In this document: positions 34,031 through 42,810 of the stretch, piece by piece
How positions within the stretch are numbered: the first letter of the stretch is position 1
Layout: each line of letters begins with the position of its first letter
Origin: UBA7662 sp036787895
GTDB taxonomy: Bacteria; Bacteroidota; Bacteroidia; UBA7662
Direction: 5' to 3'
Length of the DNA: 64,000 bases
Assembly (NCBI GenBank): GCA_036787895.1
Contig: DAIQOK010000006.1
Coordinates: forward strand, 62,001-126,000
Made by a program: the position numbers and the translations under genes
The notes under the pieces: model-generated
What the model saw: only the letters and a program-made list of their open reading frames with translations
Database searches by the model: none
Told to the model about the DNA's origin: nothing

Positions 34031-35920
34031 GTGGCAGAACAGCTTAACTATACAGAAGACAGCATACGTTCACTCGATTGGCGGGAACATATCCGGCTTC
34101 GGCCAGGCATGTATATCGGCAAGTTGGGCGATGGGTCGGCACATGACGACGGTATCTATGTTTTGCTGAAAGAAATTATAGATAACTCCATCGATGAATA
34201 TGTGATGGGGAATGGTAAAACGATTGATATCAAGGTCACCGACCATAAGGTAATAATTCGGGATTATGGCCGGGGCATACCTTTGGGGAAAGTCATCGAT
34301 TGTGTCTCCAAAATTAATACCGGTGGTAAATACGACTCCGGCGCCTTTACCAAATCGGTGGGTTTGAATGGTGTAGGAACGAAGGCAGTGAATGCGCTGT
34401 CGAAATACTTTAAGGTACAGTCGATTCGTGACGGTAAAACCAAAATTGCCGAATTTGAAGCCGGTGAACTAAAAGCGGAATCGGGAGAGGATAGCACTTC
34501 CGATCGCAATGGAACCCTGGTCACCTTTGTACCGGATGATGGCATCTTCAAAAACTTCAGGTACATCATGGAGTTTATTGAAGACCAGATTTGGAATTAT
34601 GCCTTTTTGAATGCCGGTTTGACCTTACAATTGAACGGGCAAAAGTTTTTTTCCAAAGACGGTTTGCTCGATTTGCTCCAGCGCAAAGCCAATCCCGATG
34701 CTATTCGATATCCAATTATTCACCTGAAAGGGCAGGATATTGAGGTAGCATTTACCCACGAAGACCAATATGGTGAAGAGTACTATTCTTTTGTAAACGG
34801 CCAATACACCACCCAGGGAGGTACGCACCTGGCTGCTTTTCGGGAGGCCATCGTTAAAACGGTGCGCGAGTTTTACAAGAAAGAATTCGATGCCAGTGAT
34901 ATACGCGCATCCATTGTTGGTGCCATAAGTATCCGCGTGCAAGAGCCTGTTTTTGAATCGCAAACCAAAACCAAACTCGGCTCTCAGAATATGGCACCTG
35001 ACGGGCCAAGTCTAAGAGCTTTTGTGGTGGATTTCATCAAAAAGGAACTCGATGATTATCTTCACAAACACCCCACTACTGCCGAGGCTTTGCTCAAACG
35101 CATCACCCAAAGTGAACGGGAGCGCAAAGACATGGCCGGCATTAAAAAACTGGCCAACGAAAGAGCGAAAAAAGCCAATCTACACAATAAAAAGCTCCGC
35201 GATTGTCGCTTTCACTTTAATGAATCGAAAGACGAAAAACGCTTCGAAACTACCCTTTTTATCACCGAAGGAGATTCGGCCAGCGGATCCATCACCAAAG
35301 CGAGGCAAGTGGAGACACAAGCTGTTTTTAGTCTGCGAGGCAAGCCACTCAACTGCTATGGACTAAAAAAGAAGGTGGTTTATGAGAATGAAGAGTTTAA
35401 TCTGCTCCAACATGCCCTGAATATCGAAGAGGGGCTAGAAGGTTTGCGTTACAATCGTATTGTCATTGCCACCGATGCCGATGTCGATGGCATGCATATC
35501 CGCCTTTTGTTGATGACTTTTTTCCTGCAGTTTTTCCCCGATTTGGTGAAAAATGGCCATCTCTACATACTCGAAACGCCTTTGTTCCGGGTGAGGAACA
35601 AACAAACTACCCTGTATTGTTATTCCGACGAAGAGCGCCAGCATGCCATTCAGCAAATTGGCAGCAAAGCTGAAATCACCCGATTTAAAGGTTTAGGTGA
35701 AATCTCCCCCGATGAATTTGGCCAGTTTATCGGTGAAGACATGCGCTTGGAGCCCATAATCTTGAAGATGGATATGACCATTGCTAAGCTACTCGAATAC
35801 TATATGGGTAAAAATACCCCCGACCGACAAAACTTTATCATCGACAATCTGAAAATTGAGAAGGATTTGTTCGGGAACGAAAGTGAAAAAGAAGTGGAAA
35901 TTGAACAGGAAATGGAATAA
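34031..35920 (+). CDS. parE: DNA topoisomerase IV subunit B
   Basis: A 629-residue type IIA topoisomerase ATPase subunit. Motifs: RLRPGMYIG and EIIDNSIDEY (GHKL ATP site), GVGTKAVNAL, EGDSASGS (TOPRIM Glu) and DADVDGMHI (TOPRIM metal Asp pair). Size and text fit Bacteroidota ParE rather than GyrB. With ParC it decatenates daughter chromosomes. The start is GTG at 34031 after AAGGAAAG. parC, often next to parE, is not here; a DUF547 gene follows one base after the stop. Confidence 0.93.
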   Translation: MAEQLNYTEDSIRSLDWREHIRLRPGMYIGKLGDGSAHDDGIYVLLKEIIDNSIDEYVMGNGKTIDIKVTDHKVIIRDYGRGIPLGKVIDCVSKINTGGKYDSGAFTKSVGLNGVGTKAVNALSKYFKVQSIRDGKTKIAEFEAGELKAESGEDSTSDRNGTLVTFVPDDGIFKNFRYIMEFIEDQIWNYAFLNAGLTLQLNGQKFFSKDGLLDLLQRKANPDAIRYPIIHLKGQDIEVAFTHEDQYGEEYYSFVNGQYTTQGGTHLAAFREAIVKTVREFYKKEFDASDIRASIVGAISIRVQEPVFESQTKTKLGSQNMAPDGPSLRAFVVDFIKKELDDYLHKHPTTAEALLKRITQSERERKDMAGIKKLANERAKKANLHNKKLRDCRFHFNESKDEKRFETTLFITEGDSASGSITKARQVETQAVFSLRGKPLNCYGLKKKVVYENEEFNLLQHALNIEEGLEGLRYNRIVIATDADVDGMHIRLLLMTFFLQFFPDLVKNGHLYILETPLFRVRNKQTTLYCYSDEERQHAIQQIGSKAEITRFKGLGEISPDEFGQFIGEDMRLEPIILKMDMTIAKLLEYYMGKNTPDRQNFIIDNLKIEKDLFGNESEKEVEIEQEME

Positions 35921-35921
35921 G

Positions 35922-36680
35922 ATGAAGAACATAATAATGATTTGTTTGCTGCTGATTGGGAGTCAGCTGAAAGCCCAAACACCTATTCCCATGTCGCCAA
36001 TTCAAATGGCGGAGCAGCTATTACTCGTTGTAAAAAACCAGGAAGATCCCATGCCTTATGTCAAAGGATTGGCAGGATTGAGCGAGCAAGCTTTAACGGT
36101 TGGCTTGGGTAATGATGTCGAAAAACAGGTTTTTTGGATTAATATGTATAATGCATTTATTCAGTATAAGCTTAAACAAGACACCAGTCAGTTTGAAAAC
36201 CGACGTAAATTTTTCAAAAAGCGGGATATTGTTGTTGCAGGGCAGGCATTAAGTTTTGATGATATTGAACATGGCCTGTTAAGACGTTCCAAAGTAAAGT
36301 GGGCAGGAGGCTATATGCAAAAGTGGTTTCCTTCGGATTTTGAAAAAAAACACCGCGTAAGCGAGTTGGATTGGCGTATACATTTTACGTTGAATTGTGG
36401 CGCAGCGGGTTGTCCGGCCGTTGATTTTTACCGGGTGGAAGCTTTCGATAAACAACTGGAAAATGGTGTGAACCTCTTCCTGATGTTCGAAAGTGAATAC
36501 GACAGCACAGCCAATGTCATCACCTTGCCTAAACTGTTTTCGTGGTACCGCAAGGACTTTGGCGGCAAAAAGGGCATATATCAAATACTTGAAAAGCGGG
36601 AGTACATTCCTGCGGGCAGTCAACCCAAGTTGAAATACAGTGAATACGATTGGCAATTATCGGTAGCGAATTATCGCTAA
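35922..36680 (+). CDS. DUF547 secreted protein
   Basis: A 252-residue exported protein. ATG at 35922 is two bases past parE and starts the signal peptide MKNIIMICLLLIGSQLKAQ. The DUF547 block includes FWINMYNAFIQ, HFTLNCGAAGCPAVDFY and LPKLFSWYRKDFGG, with conserved Asn-Cys and Cys-Pro residues suggesting a catalytic or metal site, papain-like in proposals. Function unknown. Likely co-transcribed with parE by position only. Confidence 0.85.
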   Translation: MKNIIMICLLLIGSQLKAQTPIPMSPIQMAEQLLLVVKNQEDPMPYVKGLAGLSEQALTVGLGNDVEKQVFWINMYNAFIQYKLKQDTSQFENRRKFFKKRDIVVAGQALSFDDIEHGLLRRSKVKWAGGYMQKWFPSDFEKKHRVSELDWRIHFTLNCGAAGCPAVDFYRVEAFDKQLENGVNLFLMFESEYDSTANVITLPKLFSWYRKDFGGKKGIYQILEKREYIPAGSQPKLKYSEYDWQLSVANYR

Positions 36681-36698
36681 AAAGATGTCAAAGTAAAG

Positions 36699-36724
36699 GA
36701 GCCGGACTAACCTCCGGCTCTTTT
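36699..36724. terminator. Terminator between DUF547 and SUI1 genes
   Basis: GAGCCGGA, loop CTAACC and TCCGGCTC, followed by TTTT on the plus strand. It overlaps the last codons of the convergent SUI1 gene. Confidence 0.78.
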
Positions 36725-37060
36725 GGCTTTATAGCCCATTTGTATAAGCAAACCTACCAGGCGATCGGCGAAATTACCTTGGATGATGATTTCACCTTCC
36801 TTCACAGACCCTCCCACACCACATTTGGTCTTGAGCGTTTTCCCCAGGGCTTCCAGATCAGCTTGTTGCCCTATAAAGCCGGTGATGAGTGAAACCTCCT
36901 TGCCGCCACGCTGCTTTCGGTCAAGATACACCTTGAGCTGTTGTTGTTGCGGCGGGAGCGTAGCGGATTCGGTACGCTCTTCCGGGCTATAAATCCAGTC
37001 GGGATTGGTGCTGTAGACCAGCCCGCCCAAGCTTTCAAGTCCTTTTCCTTTTTTGGACAT
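36707..37060 (-). CDS. SUI1/YciH-family translation factor
   Basis: A 117-residue basic protein. The SUI1 (eIF1) fold is in the second half: LKVYLDRKQRGGKEVSLITGF, then LGKTLKTKCGVGGSVKEGEI, the conserved KCGVGG(S/T) core. Bacterial YciH may police start-site choice on the small ribosomal subunit. It begins one base after the nadC stop. Cytoplasmic. Confidence 0.9.
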   Translation of the reverse strand: MSKKGKGLESLGGLVYSTNPDWIYSPEERTESATLPPQQQQLKVYLDRKQRGGKEVSLITGFIGQQADLEALGKTLKTKCGVGGSVKEGEIIIQGNFADRLVGLLIQMGYKAKRAGG

Positions 37061-37061
37061 A

Positions 37062-37895
37062 TCAATAAGCTTTTAAGCTCAGATCGAAATTTTTGATGGT
37101 ATGGGTAAGTGCACCCATACTCAAATAATTCACGCCACACCGGGCATAGTCGATGGCATTATCTGGGGTAATGCCGCCTGAAGCTTCCGTTTCGGCCTGA
37201 TTACCAATGAGAGAAACGGCTGTGCGTAAATCGGCAAAGCTGAAATTGTCCAGCATGATTCGATCCACAGGGCCGTTTGCAAGGATTTCGGCAACTTCTT
37301 CCAAATTGCGTGCCTCCACTTCGATTTTTAATTGTTTGTTCAGACTTTTTAAATAGGCTTTTGCCCGTTCAATCGCCGGGCCAATACCGCCGGCGAAATC
37401 GATATGATTGTCTTTGATCATGATCATATCATACAAGCCAAAACGATGATTTTGCCCGCCTCCAATACGCACGGCGGCTTTTTCGAGAAAACGATTGAGT
37501 GGCGTGGTTTTACGGGTATCGAGCAAAATGCAGGAAGTGCCCTGGAGTTGGGCAACAATGCTGGCGGTAATGGTAGCTATGCCGCTCATGCGTTGCATGA
37601 TGTTGAGGCAAAGCCGTTCCGCGGTAAGTATGTTTCGAGCACTTCCGCTTACAGTAAAGGCGATATCGCCGGGAGTTACCCGATCACCATCTTTTAACTG
37701 AGTTGTGAAATGTAGCCTGGGGTCGACAGTCTTTAAAACGGCCAGGCCCACTTCTATACCGGCAAGAATTCCGCTGTCTTTTACGAGCAATTGAGCCCGA
37801 CTTTGTGCTTCGGCAGGGATACAGGCTATACTGCTGTGGTCGCCATCGCCTACATCTTCGGCCAGCGACAATCGGATAAATTCATCTAACTGCAT
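37062..37895 (-). CDS. nadC: Nicotinate-nucleotide pyrophosphorylase
   Basis: A 277-residue NAD-synthesis enzyme that joins quinolinate and PRPP to nicotinate mononucleotide. ATG at 37895 is used; a TTG two codons earlier is possible. Motifs: EDVGDGDHSS, DTRKTTPLNRFLEKAAVRIGG in part (DTRKTTP, EKAAV), GGGQNHRFGLYD and the late ASGGITPDNA. Second gene of the operon DUF4783-nadC-SUI1. nadA and nadB are not in the window. Confidence 0.94.
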   Translation of the reverse strand: MQLDEFIRLSLAEDVGDGDHSSIACIPAEAQSRAQLLVKDSGILAGIEVGLAVLKTVDPRLHFTTQLKDGDRVTPGDIAFTVSGSARNILTAERLCLNIMQRMSGIATITASIVAQLQGTSCILLDTRKTTPLNRFLEKAAVRIGGGQNHRFGLYDMIMIKDNHIDFAGGIGPAIERAKAYLKSLNKQLKIEVEARNLEEVAEILANGPVDRIMLDNFSFADLRTAVSLIGNQAETEASGGITPDNAIDYARCGVNYLSMGALTHTIKNFDLSLKAY

Positions 37896-37903
37896 CCACA
37901 AAA

Positions 37904-38296
37904 TTACTCAAATCTGAGTTGCTGGATGCGTAATCCTTCGGGTTTATCCTGTAAAACCACAGAGGTACGGTAGCTTACACCGGCTTCGGTAGTCAGCAAA
38001 CCTATCATATACCTGCCGCCCTTTTCGGAAGCACCGCGGTGCATGAGTTTGAAGGTTTTCGGCTGATTTTTCAGGAAGAAATTTTTGAGAATGATTTCGG
38101 TTTGTGCCTTGCTGTAAGTGCTTTCCCGCTCCTGCAGCGTGAGTTCAACCGTATTGTCGAGGAAGGCTGCCAGTTCTTTAACATTGGCATCGCGTATAAG
38201 CTCTGCCAGTTCGTCAACAACATCGGTTTTCGATTCGGTTTGAGTAAACGACATCGAAATCACAGCAAATAAAAGAAGGTTTACTAAAAGCTTCAT
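37904..38296 (-). CDS. DUF4783 secreted protein
   Basis: A 130-residue exported protein (signal ending SMSFTQT). It has an NTF2-like layout: VKELAAFLDNTVELTL, then AQTEIILKNFFLKN and a strand-rich end, the DUF4783 family that commonly lies beside nadC in Bacteroidota. Eight bases separate it from nadC. Function unknown. Confidence 0.83.
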   Translation of the reverse strand: MKLLVNLLLFAVISMSFTQTESKTDVVDELAELIRDANVKELAAFLDNTVELTLQERESTYSKAQTEIILKNFFLKNQPKTFKLMHRGASEKGGRYMIGLLTTEAGVSYRTSVVLQDKPEGLRIQQLRFE

Positions 38297-38414
38297 ATCC
38301 TACAATTTCCCTGCCTCAGTCACAAAATGTGCCAAGGCAGAGGATGTACAAATTTAACGCAATTTTTCACAGTCAAAAGCGGAGTTATGCTCCGGTAGTC
38401 TAACTTTTCAACAT

Positions 38415-38445
38415 TTGAATTTGTGCTTGTAAGGCTGCACCTTTG
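38415..38445 (+). promoter_or_regulatory. Possible promoter, TTG-20-CACCTTTG
   Basis: TTG at 38415-38417 and CACCTTTG at 38438-38445 resemble the Bacteroidota promoter with C for the first T. The GTG start lies five bases on, again implying a leaderless message. Confidence 0.4.
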
Positions 38446-38449
38446 CAGG

Positions 38450-38983
38450 GTGAAGTTCGTCCTTGTCCTGTTTTCTGTTCTTTTTGTTTGTTTCTCGTGC
38501 CAACACACCGATGACACTTTAGCTATACCCCTATATTTCGATTTACCGGGCTATATACAAGGCGAAATCCGAAGACAAAACGCCAAGGCTCAGGCAGTGG
38601 TGGTACATTGGGAAAAGGATGGCCAAGTTGAACAAAAAACAGGGCAGCAAATCGATTGGAAAAAGGCGCTGGCTGCCTTGGAAAAACTAGACCTGAATCG
38701 CACGGCTTATCGGGGAAGTTATCAAGTAGATTCAAGCCAGTATGGAGAACAGCTTAACGTCAAATATCGGGCTTCGGGCGCATCGGTTAAACCCCAAACC
38801 CTGCATATGGTGAAAGAAGCTGGAAGAATAGTGAGGCTGGAAGTGACAGTTGCAGATGAAAATTTTCTGTATACTAGCCAAACCCATTACACTTATGTGC
38901 CCGATGATACATTAAGTATATCGGGCACACAACGGGTAATTTTCGGGAAAACACATAGCTACAAACGTAGCTATTGGTATTAA
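38450..38983 (+). CDS. Hypothetical lipoprotein
   Basis: A 177-residue protein. GTG at 38450 is chosen because it begins the signal peptide MKFVLVLFSVLFVCFSCQH and lies just after the promoter box; a longer frame from 38423 would put non-signal residues first. The mature part is beta-rich and resembles nothing I can name. Its TAA interlocks with the stop of the convergent M20 peptidase in TTAA. Confidence 0.65.
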   Translation: MKFVLVLFSVLFVCFSCQHTDDTLAIPLYFDLPGYIQGEIRRQNAKAQAVVVHWEKDGQVEQKTGQQIDWKKALAALEKLDLNRTAYRGSYQVDSSQYGEQLNVKYRASGASVKPQTLHMVKEAGRIVRLEVTVADENFLYTSQTHYTYVPDDTLSISGTQRVIFGKTHSYKRSYWY

Positions 38984-40353
38984 GCCCGACTTCTGCGGGT
39001 GAAATTCTCGAAGAAGTAAGGAATAGTCTCGATGCCTTTGTAAAAGTTAAACAGGCCGTAATGCTCATTTGGAGAGTGTAAGGCGTCGGAATCCAGTCCA
39101 AAGCCCATCAATACCGATTTTAGGCCAAGTTCTTTTTCGAAAAGTGCCACAATTGGTATACTACCTCCGCCGCGCGTAGGAATCGGCGTTTTGCCAAAGG
39201 TGGTTTCCATGGCTTCGGCTGCTGCCAGGTAGGCAGGGGAGTCGGTTGGCGTAACTACCGGTTCGCCGCCATGATGTGGTTTAACCACGACTTTCACGCC
39301 GGCCGGTGCGATACTCTCAAAATGGCGTTTGAATATTTCGGTGATTTCGTGCGACGATTGGTTAGGCACCAAACGCATAGATATTTTGGCAAAAGCTTTC
39401 GAAGGCAGGACGGTTTTAGAACCCTCACCGGTATATCCGCCCCAAATGCCGTTCACGTCGAGCGTTGGGCGTATGCCGGTGCGCTCCATGGTGGTAAAGT
39501 CTTTCTCACCCCAAACATCCGCTATTCCGAGGTCTTCTTTGTATGCTTCCAAATCGAAGGGTGCCTCGTTCATGGCTTTACGTTCTGCCGGGGTGAGCGC
39601 TATTACTTTGTCGTAAAAACCGGGTATGGTAATGTGGTTGTTCTCGTCGTGCATCGAGGCAATCAACTTCGCCAAAATGTTGATGGGATTGGCTACACCA
39701 CCGCCATAAACACCGGAGTGTAGGTCACGATTCGGGCCGGTCACTTCCACTTCTACATAACTTAAGCCGCGCAAACCAACGTCAATGCTGGGCACATTAT
39801 TGGCAATCATGGAGGTATCTGAAATGAGCACCACATCGGCTTTCAGTCGGTCGCGGTTGGCGATGCAGAACGGACCAAGGTTGCCGGAGCCTACTTCTTC
39901 TTCGCCTTCAATCATAAACTTGACGTTGCAGGGCAGCTGATTGGTGCGCATCATCAATTCAAAAGCCTTGACGTGCATATACATCTGGCCTTTATCATCG
40001 GCACTGCCGCGGGCGTAGATTTTTTCGTTTTTGATGGTAGGCTCAAAGGGCGGACTATGCCAGAGCTCGTAAGGGTCGGCAGGCTGAACATCGTAATGGC
40101 CGTACACCAAAATGGTGGGCAAGTTAGGGTCGATGATTTTTTCGCCGTAAACGATAGGATAGCCGTCGGTAGGGCAAACCTCAACCAAATCGGCTCCGGC
40201 TTCTTCAAGTCGTGCTTTGATAAATTCCGCTGCTTCAAAAACATCTTCTTGGAAATCGGGATTGGCAGATACAGAGGGTATGCGCAATAAGTCAAAAAGC
40301 TCGTCTAAAAAACGTTGTTTGTTTTGGTCGATGTAATTTTTTACGCCTTGCAT
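38980..40353 (-). CDS. M20-family dipeptidase
   Basis: A 457-residue metallopeptidase of the M20 (ArgE/DapE/CNDP-like) family. Metal-site blocks are intact: LVYGHYDVQPAD, ARGSADDKGQ and EGEEEVGS (catalytic Glu pair), then HSGVYGG and GGSIPI. No signal peptide, so cytoplasmic. It likely hydrolyses dipeptides with broad specificity. It is followed closely by nothing in the same direction; upstream is the NtrC-type regulator gene, 20 bases away. Confidence 0.92.
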   Translation of the reverse strand: MQGVKNYIDQNKQRFLDELFDLLRIPSVSANPDFQEDVFEAAEFIKARLEEAGADLVEVCPTDGYPIVYGEKIIDPNLPTILVYGHYDVQPADPYELWHSPPFEPTIKNEKIYARGSADDKGQMYMHVKAFELMMRTNQLPCNVKFMIEGEEEVGSGNLGPFCIANRDRLKADVVLISDTSMIANNVPSIDVGLRGLSYVEVEVTGPNRDLHSGVYGGGVANPINILAKLIASMHDENNHITIPGFYDKVIALTPAERKAMNEAPFDLEAYKEDLGIADVWGEKDFTTMERTGIRPTLDVNGIWGGYTGEGSKTVLPSKAFAKISMRLVPNQSSHEITEIFKRHFESIAPAGVKVVVKPHHGGEPVVTPTDSPAYLAAAEAMETTFGKTPIPTRGGGSIPIVALFEKELGLKSVLMGFGLDSDALHSPNEHYGLFNFYKGIETIPYFFENFTRRSRA

Positions 40354-40373
40354 GAGGTATGGGGTTGATGAAA

Positions 40374-41711
40374 TTATAATTCCTGGTTTTGTAACATACG
40401 GTAGATGGTCGATTTACCGATATCGAGTTTATTCGCTACAGTGATGACGTTATTCTGGTATTTGTCGAGATAGTAGCGGATGAGTTTGCGTTCGAAATCA
40501 CGCAGTGTAAGCTCTTCCTGCAGCCACTCCATAGGCTCATTGTCGTTCTGAAAGTGGATGTCTTCATCAGTGATTTCAAGTGCATTGGTCATGACACAAG
40601 CAAGCTCTACCACGGCTTTCAACTCCCTGACGTTGCCGGGGAAATAATAATTCGCAAGCTTGTCGAGTGCTTCTTTAGAGAGTTTGAGGTTGGGTAATTT
40701 ATTCTCCTTCACAAACTCATTTACAAAATGTTTGGCAAGTATGGGTATATCGGATTTGCGCTCACGCAAGGGTGGCAGCTGTACGGGTAGACCAAGCAAG
40801 CGGTAATATAAATCCTCCCGGAAGTTGCCCTTGGTAACCTCTTCTTTCAGGTTACGGTTAGTAGCCACAATGACCCGGCAATTGATTTTTACGTTTTCAT
40901 TGCCGCCCACCCGACTCAGCTCTTTCTCCTGCAATACCCGCAGTATTTTCGCTTGCAATGAAATGTCCATTTCGGCTATCTCGTCCAGGAAAATAGTGCC
41001 ATTGTTGGCGAGTTCAAATTTGCCGATTTTACGGGTATTGGCACCGGTAAAGGAGCCTTTTTCATGACCAAAAAGCTCACTTTCAAGCAATTCATTCGGG
41101 ATGGCGGCCATATTAACAGGTACAAAAGGCCCTTTCGAGCGACTCGAATTGTAATGAATAGCCTTGGCCGCTAGTTCTTTACCAGTGCCCGATTCGCCAT
41201 AAATTGAAACGATAATGTCGGTTTTGATCGCTTTTTCAAGAAGCGTAAAAACATAACGAATACCATCGCTTTGACCGACTATAGAATTGGAGAAGTCATA
41301 TTTTTTACCCAATTCTTCTTTGAGCATGCGGTTTTCCTTGACAATCTGCTGGTTGCTGATGATGTTATTGATGGTATTAATCAACCGGTCCTTGGTCTCA
41401 TTGTCCTTGGTGATATAGTCGTAAGCCCCGTTTTTCAGGAGCTTAACCGCAGTACCTACATCTGTCTGCCCCGACAACATAATCACATAAATATCCGGGT
41501 CGAAACTTTTGATGTGTTTGAGAATATCCGAGCCCGACATATCCGGGAGATAGTAGTCGAGTGTGATGACATCGGGCCGTCGATACAAATTATTGATCAT
41601 CTCTTTGCCTGAAGTATAACAGAATACCTCGTTATCGGGATTGAGTTCCACGATATACTTGATGGTTTTCATGTATATGGGTTCGTCTTCGACGATAAAA
41701 ATGCGCGCCAT
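40374..41711 (-). CDS. Sigma-54-dependent NtrC-type response regulator
   Basis: A 445-residue activator. Receiver domain with D52 in TLDYYLPDMSG. AAA+ domain with Walker A from G172 (GESGTGKE) and the sigma-54 contact loop G219-S-F-T-G-A224, where GAFTGA is most usual. C-terminal Fis-type helix-turn-helix (NVITVANKLDIGKSTIYRM). It should open sigma-54 promoters after phosphorylation. No partner kinase is adjacent. A textbook promoter precedes it. Targets unknown. Confidence 0.93.
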   Translation of the reverse strand: MARIFIVEDEPIYMKTIKYIVELNPDNEVFCYTSGKEMINNLYRRPDVITLDYYLPDMSGSDILKHIKSFDPDIYVIMLSGQTDVGTAVKLLKNGAYDYITKDNETKDRLINTINNIISNQQIVKENRMLKEELGKKYDFSNSIVGQSDGIRYVFTLLEKAIKTDIIVSIYGESGTGKELAAKAIHYNSSRSKGPFVPVNMAAIPNELLESELFGHEKGSFTGANTRKIGKFELANNGTIFLDEIAEMDISLQAKILRVLQEKELSRVGGNENVKINCRVIVATNRNLKEEVTKGNFREDLYYRLLGLPVQLPPLRERKSDIPILAKHFVNEFVKENKLPNLKLSKEALDKLANYYFPGNVRELKAVVELACVMTNALEITDEDIHFQNDNEPMEWLQEELTLRDFERKLIRYYLDKYQNNVITVANKLDIGKSTIYRMLQNQEL

Positions 41712-41732
41712 AGGTCAGCTTGAGGTGTTTTC

Positions 41733-41760
41733 CAAATTTAGGAATTTAATCCTATTTCAA
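41733..41760 (-). promoter_or_regulatory. TTG-17-TAAATTTG promoter of the NtrC-type regulator
   Basis: On the reverse strand TTG (41760-41758), a 17-base spacer and TAAATTTG (41740-41733) match the Bacteroidota promoter exactly. The ATG is 22 bases downstream. Confidence 0.75.
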
Positions 41761-42410
41761 AGGTGTATTTTCCAAAAATTGAAAATGTCCCATTAATGTT
41801 CAAACGCCATCATATTGCTCGAATGGCCTCTTTTTGGTTGATTTATAGTGGCTTTCAGCTTATAAAGTAGCGATTTTCCTGTGTTGGGAATTCAGTTTTG
41901 GAATTTCCATGATTTGGAGAGAAGTGAGGGTTGAAGATTTGGTTTGGGGCGAAAATTTGCCTTTAAGTGATATTCGATGCTCCTTTTTACTCGGGAAGCG
42001 GCATTTTAAAAACGGAACGTTGTTTGCCACATGGTTAATAAGAATATCGGAACCATTTGTTTAGGCAAATGCGGCACCGGTGAAAATGAAGAAGCGGAAA
42101 ATGGCCTGAAAACACCATTTTCAATTGTCTGCTTACTAAACCTGACCAAAGAAATAGCCCCGAAAGGGGCTTTTTTCATGTAAATAGCGCTAGTTCAACT
42201 GAGGTTTAGTCCTTTAAAATTGGCTGGGAATTGGCCTAATTTGAGTAAACATTTCCCGAATTGGGATGGTTTCTAGGACTGATTACATAAATTTTCGGCG
42301 ACAGTAGTTAAAATTGCGGCAATTTTTTTTGAAAATGACGTATTTGTCGTCCTTTGATATACTCGGGATGACGACTGTTGCAAATGTGAATGAACGGCCC
42401 CCTCTGTAAA
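41761..42410. other. Gene-free region with possible structured RNA on the plus strand
   Basis: No credible protein gene in about 650 bases. On the plus strand three stems lie in order: CATTTG/CAAATG (42054-42071), GAAAATGG/CCATTTTC (42097-42122, perfect 8 bp) and a strong terminator (42156-42176). No gene ends upstream of that terminator, so a non-coding transcript is possible. I cannot assign it to tmRNA, 6S or RNase P from motifs. From 42180 to 42410 I see only a GTCATCC-type repeat fragment near 42360. Confidence 0.4.
42156..42176 (+). terminator. Orphan intrinsic terminator
   Basis: AGCCCC, loop GAAA, GGGGCT and six T. The tetraloop stem is strong. No coding sequence precedes it on this strand for over 400 bases. 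Confidence 0.85.
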
Positions 42411-42542
42411 CTCAGGATGACGCGAAGTCGAAATTGGTCAAAAAAAAAGACCGTATTTAGCGGTCTTTTTGTGTAGCCCTTCGGTGGACTCAGGATGACG
42501 CGAAGTCGAAATTGGTCAAAAAAAAAGACCGTATTTAGCGGT
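42411..42542 (-). repeat. 78-nt tandem repeat next to tRNA-Ala, cut by the gap
   Basis: CTCAGGATGACGCGAAGTCG starts at 42411 and again at 42489, giving a 78-base period; the second copy is cut off by the run of N. Each unit contains a full terminator hairpin. After the gap the text resumes as CTTTTTGTG, the same as the unit end, so more copies may be hidden. A related GTCATCC fragment lies at about 42340-42375. Confidence 0.8.
42444..42470 (-). terminator. Terminator hairpin within the repeat unit
   Basis: AAAAAGACCG and CGGTCTTTTT with a 7-base loop. On the reverse strand it lies downstream of tRNA-Ala and is followed by a T run. The second repeat copy carries the same hairpin up to the gap. 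Confidence 0.8.
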
Positions 42543-42642
42543 NNNNNNNNNNNNNNNNNNNNNNNNNNNNNNNNNNNNNNNNNNNNNNNNNNNNNNNNNN
42601 NNNNNNNNNNNNNNNNNNNNNNNNNNNNNNNNNNNNNNNNNN
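42543..42642. other. Assembly gap of 100 N
   Basis: Exactly 100 undetermined bases, the usual placeholder for unknown length. It falls inside a tandem repeat, which explains the failed assembly. Confidence 0.99.
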
Positions 42643-42649
42643 CTTTTTG

Positions 42650-42723
<74 letters not shown>

Positions 42724-42810
42724 GGATTTCTAAGCCTTTGCTTAGGGACTGCAATTGTCGTTATTTATTTTGATTCAGACAAGTGACGCGCCGGAAATAT
42801 TTATGTTGGG

